From Syntrophales bacterium (GTDB lineage Bacteria; Desulfobacterota; Syntrophia; Syntrophales; UBA8958): a stretch of 5,653 nt of DNA. The stretch covers positions 1-5,653 of the forward strand of contig JALNVY010000162.1 in the NCBI GenBank assembly GCA_023231165.1, in the 5' to 3' direction. The notes under the pieces were generated by a model that was not told the DNA's origin, made no database searches, and worked only from the letters and a program-made list of their open reading frames with translations. The position numbers and the translations under genes are program-made. Shown piece by piece: positions 1-4,092 of the stretch (position 1 is its first letter; each line of letters starts with the position of its first letter).

Positions 1-1
1 C

Positions 2-58
2 GAGGTCGAAACGTTTGTGGAATCCGTTTGGCAGAAAAAAAGGAGTCGCCACTGGTAA
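2..58 (+). CDS. Possible 3' end of an upstream protein gene (partial)
   Basis: Reading from base 2 gives 18 residues ending in SRHW and then a TAA stop. The composition, an acidic-hydrophobic stretch EVETFVESVWQ followed by a basic end, looks like the C-terminal helix of a real protein. All three plus-strand frames are open for a short distance here (frame 1 closes at 96, frame 3 near 86), so the choice rests only on composition. The start lies outside the window and no family can be named. It could equally be non-coding. Confidence 0.25.
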   Translation, partial: EVETFVESVWQKKRSRHW

Positions 59-175
59 GAGGGGGATACTTCCTGCCTATGCCTAAAAACGGCTAGAATC
101 ATAAGGCTTTCAATAAAAAAAATCAAGAAATAATATCTGGCAAAAACGCTAAAAGTATTTGTCAAGAAAGCTATT

Positions 176-214
176 TAAACATAATTATCTTACTATAAAT
201 AAACATAATTATCT
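176..214. repeat. 15-bp perfect direct repeat, two copies
   Basis: TAAACATAATTATCT occurs at 176-190 and again at 200-214, a 24-bp period with a 9-bp spacer. Each copy includes the 8-bp palindrome ATAATTAT (181-188 and 205-212). A looser relative, TAATATCTGG, lies at 131-140, and TCAAGAAA is itself repeated at 123-130 and 162-169. Spaced identical copies with an internal dyad are typical of a regulator binding site, but low-complexity AT-rich DNA makes chance a real alternative. Confidence 0.6.
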
Positions 215-249
215 GGTCAGTTTCTTGTGGATCCTGTTCATAGCATTTC

Positions 250-278
250 AAGGAGGAGATCAGGTGGGAGATTGGTAG
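250..278 (+). promoter_or_regulatory. Orphan Shine-Dalgarno with a 4-codon mini-ORF
   Basis: AAGGAGG at 250-256 is close to a full anti-16S match. Seven nt downstream lies a GTG (264-266) that reads only four codons (M-G-D-W) before TAG at 276-278. No longer ORF makes sensible use of this site. The same bases can pair with CTCCTCC at 317-323, so the motif may be structural rather than a ribosome binding site. Confidence 0.3.
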
Positions 279-283
279 TCTGG

Positions 284-320
284 GGAGGGCAGGCATTTCA
301 TGATGAAATGCCTGCCCTCC
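284..320. terminator. Perfect 17-bp hairpin, probable terminator of the kinase-like gene
   Basis: GGAGGGCAGGCATTTCA (284-300) and its exact complement (304-320) flank a 3-nt TGA spacer, giving a GC-rich stem that should be very stable. It lies 21 nt past the stop codon of the minus-strand kinase-like gene, the usual place for its terminator. The T-run (TTTT at 325-328) is on the other side, however, so the canonical intrinsic-terminator form reads on the plus strand. It may act in both directions or serve a plus-strand transcript from the left. Confidence 0.6.
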
Positions 321-341
321 TCCATTTTAGAGTAGATCAAA

Positions 342-1019
342 TCAGCTCTTCCAGGAATTGAAGGCGGCGATTATGGCCTTAATGGCGCCGTCGATGGAGA
401 TGACCCGCATATTGAGAACCATGTCATAGTGGGCAGGGTCTTTCGCATCGGCGTTGAAATATTTCCGGATAAACGCCGCCCGGTCGGAATCCGACTTGAT
501 AAGGTAACGCTTGGCTTCATCTGCCGTCGTTCTGGTCGCGTTCTTGACCCGCAGTTCAAAGGGGGCGATGATCCTGACCCGGAAGGTATTTTCCTGGGGA
601 AGGATAAAGTTGGCCCCCCGGCCGAGGATCACGGCATTGCCATGGTGGCCGATGGTACCGATGACCTTGGTCAGGTGGTGAAGATACTGATCCGGCCAGA
701 GGTGCCGCGTTTCAAACAGGGAGGTCAACCAGTCATCCCGTTTGGTCATCTCCTTCTCATCGAGAGAGCAGATGACCTTTTCGCTCATTTCGACGCTTTC
801 CGCGACCATCTGGATGATCTTTCCCCCCATGAGATCGAAGCCCAGCTCTTCTCCGATTCCTTGCGCGATTTTGGTGCCGCCGCAACCCGATTCTCTGGAC
901 AGGGTAATGACAGGTCCCGGCTTGACCTTTTCCTTTGTCCTCTCTGTCATCGCAAGGCGCCATTTTCCCAATTGTTCCTCAACAAGAGCATCTGCGGAGC
1001 GAATAGCTTTACCTCTCAT
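342..1019 (-). CDS. Cytidylate kinase-like P-loop family protein
   Basis: The protein has 225 aa from the second of two adjacent ATG codons (first at 1022). AGGAGG at 1026-1031 is 6 nt from the second ATG and only 3 nt from the first, so the second is preferred. It resembles the Cytidylate_kin2 family, whose members have the nucleoside-monophosphate kinase fold. A helical N-terminus (about 1-35) precedes the phosphate-binding loop SRESGCGGTKIA (41-52), where the family's SRE-x-G-x-GG form replaces classical GxxGxGKS. Further family signatures are VILGRGANFI (130-139), an arginine-rich lid region near 147-180 and YFNADAKDPAHYDMVLNM (187-204). No signal peptide or membrane segment is seen, so it is cytosolic. 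The true substrate is unknown for this family; CMP kinase activity should not be assumed, as the cell's essential Cmk is normally a different protein. It lies 64 nt downstream of the ACT gene in the same direction and may share its transcript. Confidence 0.9.
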   Translation of the reverse strand: MRGKAIRSADALVEEQLGKWRLAMTERTKEKVKPGPVITLSRESGCGGTKIAQGIGEELGFDLMGGKIIQMVAESVEMSEKVICSLDEKEMTKRDDWLTSLFETRHLWPDQYLHHLTKVIGTIGHHGNAVILGRGANFILPQENTFRVRIIAPFELRVKNATRTTADEAKRYLIKSDSDRAAFIRKYFNADAKDPAHYDMVLNMRVISIDGAIKAIIAAFNSWKS

Positions 1020-1025
1020 CATGAA

Positions 1026-1031
1026 CCTCCT
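1026..1031 (-). promoter_or_regulatory. Ribosome binding site deciding the start of the kinase-like gene
   Basis: On the minus strand AGGAGG is followed by TTC and then two tandem ATG codons. Six-nt spacing favours the second ATG (1019-1017). The 3-nt spacing to the first is unusually tight, though minor initiation there would add only one methionine. Confidence 0.75.
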
Positions 1032-1042
1032 TTATATTACTT

Positions 1043-1054
1043 ATTAATATTAAT
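1043..1054. repeat. 12-bp AT palindrome between the ACT and kinase-like genes
   Basis: ATTAATATTAAT is a perfect palindrome in the 64-nt gap (1023-1086), which is almost pure A/T from 1031 to 1060. The gap could hold a promoter for the kinase-like gene: TAATAT and TAATAA boxes are present on the minus strand, but none has a good -35 box at 16-18 nt. A weak GGCG/CGCC stem (1061-1077) just after the ACT stop is too short to call a terminator. Confidence 0.35.
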
Positions 1055-1086
1055 TTATTAGGCGATCTGCTTACGCCATTCCCGCC

Positions 1087-1518
1087 CTAAAAACTATACA
1101 ATTTGTCCCCGGATAGCACCGAAAAGGAATTTTTCCGGAGGACATCGGTGGCGGCGGCGGAATCGTCAAACCGGAAGATGATCACGGCGTTTTCCCCGCT
1201 CTTCTCAACATAGGCGTAAAGGTATTCGACGGTGATGTTGTCCCGGGCGAGGACTTCGAGAATGCTGTGCAAGCCTCCCGGCCGGTCCGGGACTTCAACG
1301 GCGACGACGGTGGTCCGGCTGACCCGGAAGCCCTTATCACGGAGGACCCTGCTGGTGGTATCCACGTCGTTGACAATCAGGCGGAGGATACCGAAATCGG
1401 TCGTGTCCGCCAAAGACAGGGTGCGGATATTAACATTGGCTTCTTTCAGGATCCTGGTGATTTCTTCCAGCGAGCCCTGCTTATTTTCTAGAAATACAGA
1501 TACCTGCTCAACTTTCAT
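1087..1518 (-). CDS. Tandem ACT-domain protein (paired with aryl-CoA ligase)
   Basis: The 143-aa protein consists almost entirely of two ACT domains, small ligand-binding modules that usually bind amino acids and control metabolic enzymes. ACT1 spans about 3-66 and ACT2 about 70-138. Each begins with a beta strand and the glycine turn that normally contacts the ligand: ENKQGSL (11-17) and DRPGGL (78-83). There is no catalytic or DNA-binding domain, so it is a stand-alone cytosolic sensor. Its ATG lies 14 nt past the ligase stop codon. A GGGGGG run (1526-1531) 7 nt upstream acts as Shine-Dalgarno, so translation is probably coupled. Stand-alone double-ACT proteins next to phenylacetate-CoA ligases are common in anaerobic bacteria and archaea. 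An aromatic amino acid or its acid derivative is the likely ligand, but this is inference from neighbourhood. Confidence 0.93.
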   Translation of the reverse strand: MKVEQVSVFLENKQGSLEEITRILKEANVNIRTLSLADTTDFGILRLIVNDVDTTSRVLRDKGFRVSRTTVVAVEVPDRPGGLHSILEVLARDNITVEYLYAYVEKSGENAVIIFRFDDSAAATDVLRKNSFSVLSGDKLYSF

Positions 1519-1532
1519 TGATTTTCCCCCCG

Positions 1533-2840
1533 TCAGATCTGTCGTTTATCGGTGACCCGGCTGGCCTTGCCTTCGAAACGCTGGAGAGATTTGGGTTCCA
1601 CCAGCTTGATCTTGGCCGTGATGCCGAGAAAATCCTTCAAATCCTTGTTGATACGCTTTTCAATCTTTTGCAGGACCCGGACCTCGTCGGCGTTGGAGAA
1701 GAGAGCGTCGCTCACCTCGACCTGCACCTCCAGGGTATCGAGGGTGCCTACCCGGTCCACGATGAGCTGGTAATGGGGTTCGAGGCCCTGTATACCGACG
1801 AGCACCGCCTCAATTTGGGAGGGAAAGACGTTGACGCCCCGGATGATGAGCATGTCGTCGCTTCTTCCCGTCACGCGGTCCATGCGGTGATGGGTCCGGC
1901 CGCAGCGGCAGGGGGCGGTGATTATGTGGGAAATGTCCCGGGTCCGGTAACGGATCAGGGGGAAGGCTTCCTTGGTCAGGGTGGTGAAGACCAGTTCGCC
2001 CCTTTCTCCCGGGGGCAGGACTTCGCCGGTGTCGGGGTTGATCGTTTCGACGAGGAAATGATCTTCAAAGACGTGCATCCCCTCGCGCCCTTCCGTGCAT
2101 TCCATTGCTACCCCCGGACCCATGATTTCGGAGAGCCCGTAGATGTTCAAGGCCAGAATATCCAAGGTATTTTCGATTTCGTCACGCATCTTGTCGCTCC
2201 AGGGTTCGGCGCCGAAGATGCCGACCCGGAGCATGAGCGACCGCATGTCCACCCCCATGGCCTGCCCCTGCTCGGCAAGGTTCAGGGCGTAAGAAGGGGT
2301 GCAGCAGATGGCGGTGGGTCCGAAATCCTGGAGGATCATGATCTGCCGCTTCGTATTGCCCCCCGACATGGGAATGACGCTGGCGCCCAGTTTTTCCGCG
2401 CCGTAGTGAGCCCCGAGGCCGCCCGTGAAAAGACCATATCCGTAAGCGTTATGAATGATATCGTTTTTTGTCAGGCCTGCCGCGACAAAACAACGCGCCA
2501 TCAGTTCCGACCAGGTTTCGATATCCCGATGGGTGTAGCCAACCACTGTGGAGCGCCCCGTGGTCCCCGAAGAGGCGTGCAGACGTACCACGTTGCTCAT
2601 GGGGACGGCAAAAAGGCCAAAAGGATAGCCGTCGCGCAGGTCCTGTTTGGTGGTAAAGGGGAGGCGCTTCAGGTCTCCCAGAGTTTTGAGGTCATCCGGT
2701 TTTACCCCCGCCTCGTCAAATATTTTTCGATAGAAACCCACGGTGTGATACACCCGCTGTACCACCTGCTGGAGCCGCTTCAACTGCAGGGCCTCAAGGG
2801 CCTCCCTGGGCAGGGTTTCAAATTCTTCATTGTAGATCAT
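1533..2840 (-). CDS. paaK: Phenylacetate-CoA ligase (PaaK family, AMP-forming)
   Basis: This 435-aa cytosolic enzyme should convert an aryl acid, ATP and CoA to aryl-CoA, AMP and diphosphate through an acyl-adenylate; phenylacetate is the family's reference substrate. Adenylation motifs are intact: P-loop SSGTTGR (90-96), YGLSE (234-238), YRTRD (298-302) for ribose binding, and GRSDDM (325-330) at the hinge. The RFEGKASRV segment places the catalytic lysine at K425. The CRCG motif (311-314) typical of the family is present, as is the short C-terminal AMP-binding lid (about 340-435). Length is normal for the family. The start is the ATG at 2840, giving MIYNEEFETLPRE; an in-frame GTG at 2855 lies inside the ribosome binding site GGAGG (2849-2853) and is rejected. 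The gene heads a pair with the ACT gene. Benzoate, hydroxyphenylacetate or indoleacetate could be the real substrate, since specificity cannot be read from motifs. Confidence 0.95.
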   Translation of the reverse strand: MIYNEEFETLPREALEALQLKRLQQVVQRVYHTVGFYRKIFDEAGVKPDDLKTLGDLKRLPFTTKQDLRDGYPFGLFAVPMSNVVRLHASSGTTGRSTVVGYTHRDIETWSELMARCFVAAGLTKNDIIHNAYGYGLFTGGLGAHYGAEKLGASVIPMSGGNTKRQIMILQDFGPTAICCTPSYALNLAEQGQAMGVDMRSLMLRVGIFGAEPWSDKMRDEIENTLDILALNIYGLSEIMGPGVAMECTEGREGMHVFEDHFLVETINPDTGEVLPPGERGELVFTTLTKEAFPLIRYRTRDISHIITAPCRCGRTHHRMDRVTGRSDDMLIIRGVNVFPSQIEAVLVGIQGLEPHYQLIVDRVGTLDTLEVQVEVSDALFSNADEVRVLQKIEKRINKDLKDFLGITAKIKLVEPKSLQRFEGKASRVTDKRQI

Positions 2841-2845
2841 GCACC

Positions 2846-2853
2846 CAACCTCC
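2846..2853 (-). promoter_or_regulatory. Ribosome binding site of the ligase gene
   Basis: GGAGGTTG on the minus strand, with GGAGG 8 nt before the ATG at 2840. It overlaps the upstream in-frame GTG codon (2853-2855), which argues that GTG is not the start. Confidence 0.8.
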
Positions 2854-2873
2854 ACTTCTTCATTGTTTAATTA

Positions 2874-2902
2874 CATATAGCAAAAGAAGTTTTTCCGGGC
2901 AA
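2874..2902 (-). promoter_or_regulatory. Candidate sigma70-type promoter of the ligase-ACT operon
   Basis: On the minus strand TTGCCC (2902-2897) and TATATG (2879-2874) are separated by exactly 17 nt, each matching the -35/-10 consensus at four of six positions. Transcription would begin near 2867, leaving a leader of about 27 nt with the ribosome binding site well placed. The segment is locally AT-rich, as promoters tend to be. The match is moderate and would need start-site mapping. Confidence 0.4.
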
Positions 2903-2952
2903 GGGAGAATAAGGTGGTATGTTGAAGAAAGAGCGGCAATCATTTACAGGAG

Positions 2953-2985
2953 CCCTCTCCTTGAAGGGGAGGGGGTCGCTTTTTT
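2953..2985 (+). terminator. Hairpin followed by six T on the plus strand
   Basis: CCCTCTCCT (2953-2961) pairs with AGGGGAGGG (2965-2973) with one G-T wobble around a TGA loop, and TTTTTT follows at 2980-2985. As an intrinsic terminator it reads on the plus strand, yet both flanking genes run on the minus strand. It sits about 40 nt past the Gate-protein stop, so the stem may still help end that minus-strand transcript, but there is no T-run on that side. Confidence 0.5.
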
Positions 2986-2989
2986 CGAA

Positions 2990-3019
2990 GCCGTCGGTTT
3001 TCCCATCACGCCGTCGGTT
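2990..3019. repeat. 10-bp direct repeat GCCGTCGGTT
   Basis: GCCGTCGGTT occurs at 2990-2999 and 3010-3019 (20-bp period), immediately downstream of the Gate-protein gene. It may be a replication-slippage trace or chance. Confidence 0.55.
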
Positions 3020-3025
3020 CAGGCG

Positions 3026-3964
3026 TCAATGGCGGAAACGGTACCAGAGGCGAATTAAATGGACCGTAATCACCGCGACGACGATCCGGGGGATATAGAG
3101 CCAGAAGGCATTCAAGCCGATGGAGATGAACAGGGGGGGATCTTCGACCATAGAATGGTTGATGCCGATGGAAAGATGGAGCATTTCGAGATCCTCTTTG
3201 GAGAGGTGCTCCGCTTTGGCCTCCTCGACGATTACCGCCCCGCCATAGGCGAGGCCGAAAATGATCGCTGTCATCCAGAGGAGCCCGACTTTGGCGTCCA
3301 GTCCCATAAGTTTGAGGAGGGGAGAGAAAAAACGGACGACATAATTGATCCAGTCCAAGAATTTCATGGTCTCCAGCAGGGTCATGATGAACATGATGAT
3401 CAAAAAGATCTTGAAGCATAGGGCGGTAGTCGTCTGAAGCCACTGCCATAACATGTCTGCAAAGGGCAGGTGGACCGGCGCCAGTGCCCCCACCGCCGCT
3501 GTCGCTGCGGGGCCGGAAACCAGCCAGGGGCCGACGATCATTACGGTAACGGACGCGGTGATAATCCGGAACAGCGTTGCCTTTACGGGGTTAATCCCTG
3601 ATTTACCCTGGATTATCCCCTCCTGAATGAGGTTATGGGCCATAAGCAGGAAGATGCCGATCAGGGTCATCTGCCCCTCACTTAAAGGAAGAACGACCAT
3701 GGCGGCGATCGCCCCGTAAATGTTGGCCAGCATGCCGATCAACAAAGGGAGGGCGGCGGCGGGGGGCAGATGGAGAATTCCCATGACCGGTGTCAAGAGG
3801 AAATCAAGGCGCCCGATCCAGCCGCTCCAGTCCAGGAGGGCGGTCAGCAGGGAAACGGGCAGGACGATTTTCATCATCCAGATAAAACCGTCCCAACCCT
3901 TGCGTACTCCCATTTTCAGCCCCGTCTTGACCAGGGCGCCATATTGAATTTCCGGGTTTTCCAT
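3026..3964 (-). CDS. Nucleoside-recognition (Gate) domain inner-membrane protein
   Basis: The 312-aa integral membrane protein is probably a transporter-like member of the nucleoside-recognition/Gate family, which includes the spore maturation proteins SpmA/SpmB and the Gate parts of CNT nucleoside carriers and FeoB. Hydrophobic segments lie at about 29-47, 71-93, 99-113, 131-150, 181-200, 225-245 and 285-305. It shows an internal repeat: MAHNLIQEG (108-116) in the first half corresponds to INHSMVEDP (268-276) in the second, the family's buried H/N-acidic motif. A hydrophilic loop rich in E and K (247-260) separates the last helices. The ATG at 3964 is chosen because the N-terminus is a normal cytosolic lead-in; only a weak purine-rich site (GGACGGAAG) precedes it. 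It is divergent from the GGDEF gene and about 185 nt upstream of the ligase, which appears to have its own promoter. Substrate is unknown; nothing here shows that it moves nucleosides, and no sporulation genes are nearby. Confidence 0.88.
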   Translation of the reverse strand: MENPEIQYGALVKTGLKMGVRKGWDGFIWMMKIVLPVSLLTALLDWSGWIGRLDFLLTPVMGILHLPPAAALPLLIGMLANIYGAIAAMVVLPLSEGQMTLIGIFLLMAHNLIQEGIIQGKSGINPVKATLFRIITASVTVMIVGPWLVSGPAATAAVGALAPVHLPFADMLWQWLQTTTALCFKIFLIIMFIMTLLETMKFLDWINYVVRFFSPLLKLMGLDAKVGLLWMTAIIFGLAYGGAVIVEEAKAEHLSKEDLEMLHLSIGINHSMVEDPPLFISIGLNAFWLYIPRIVVAVITVHLIRLWYRFRH

Positions 3965-4027
3965 CTTCCGTCCACTTATCAGATTTTTTCCGATCTTGCA
4001 CCATCGCTGATGAATTATTATGGCTGT

Positions 4028-4041
4028 TTTGTCATGACAAA
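4028..4041. promoter_or_regulatory. 14-bp perfect palindrome, candidate operator
   Basis: TTTGTCATGACAAA lies roughly in the middle of the 125-nt divergent gap (3965-4089), in reach of both promoters. It has the GTC/GAC half-sites seen in operators of several dimeric repressors (for example FadR-type GntR proteins), but no regulator gene is present here. On the plus strand it also contains a TTGTCA -35-like hexamer (4029-4034) without a good -10 partner at 17 nt. Confidence 0.4.
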
Positions 4042-4063
4042 TGATTTTTGGTCTTTACGCAAC

Positions 4064-4092
4064 AGGAAAAAATATGATACGAAAACCACATG
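4064..4092 (+). promoter_or_regulatory. Mismatched translation-start region of the GGDEF gene
   Basis: AGGA at 4064-4067 is 6 nt before an ATG at 4074 that is out of frame with the GGDEF protein and opens only a 40-codon ORF ending at 4196. The true start, ATG at 4090, has no Shine-Dalgarno in range; the in-frame stop TGA at 4075-4077 excludes any earlier start. TATGAT at 4073-4078 also resembles a -10 box, which would give a nearly leaderless message. ATGATAC is repeated at 4074-4080 and 4090-4096. Confidence 0.4.

Larger units (their letters stand above)
97..283. other. AT-rich gene-free stretch with repeats and promoter-like elements
   Basis: No protein gene of meaningful length is visible on either strand. 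The stretch is clearly more AT-rich than the neighbouring genes between about 97 and 215. It contains a 15-bp direct repeat, a TTGTCA box at 159-164 followed 15 nt later by CATAAT at 180-185 (short but possible sigma70 spacing, plus strand), and a strong Shine-Dalgarno sequence with no real gene behind it. It ends at a perfect hairpin. It may be a regulatory region, a small-RNA gene or the remnant of a lost gene; the sequence alone does not decide. Confidence 0.5.

Noticed and set aside
176..214. CRISPR array or plasmid iterons
   Set aside because: Only two short AT-rich copies with a 9-bp spacer are present, with no cas or replication gene in the window.
429..1061. A 210-codon open frame on the plus strand
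   Set aside because: It mirrors the kinase-like gene and has no family signature or ribosome binding site.
2841..2855. GTG at 2855 as the ligase start
   Set aside because: It overlaps the Shine-Dalgarno of the ATG at 2840 and would add MEVGC, which does not fit the usual family N-terminus.
1518..2870. A 450-codon open frame on the plus strand
   Set aside because: It lies fully antisense to the ligase gene, whose motifs, ribosome binding site and length are right. The plus-strand translation is rich in H, G, D and P with no recognisable domain, as expected for the reverse of a GC-rich gene.
3006..3449. A 147-codon minus-strand frame overlapping the Gate protein gene
   Set aside because: It is a different frame of the same strand, rich in R, P and H, while the 312-residue frame has clear membrane helices and paired family motifs.
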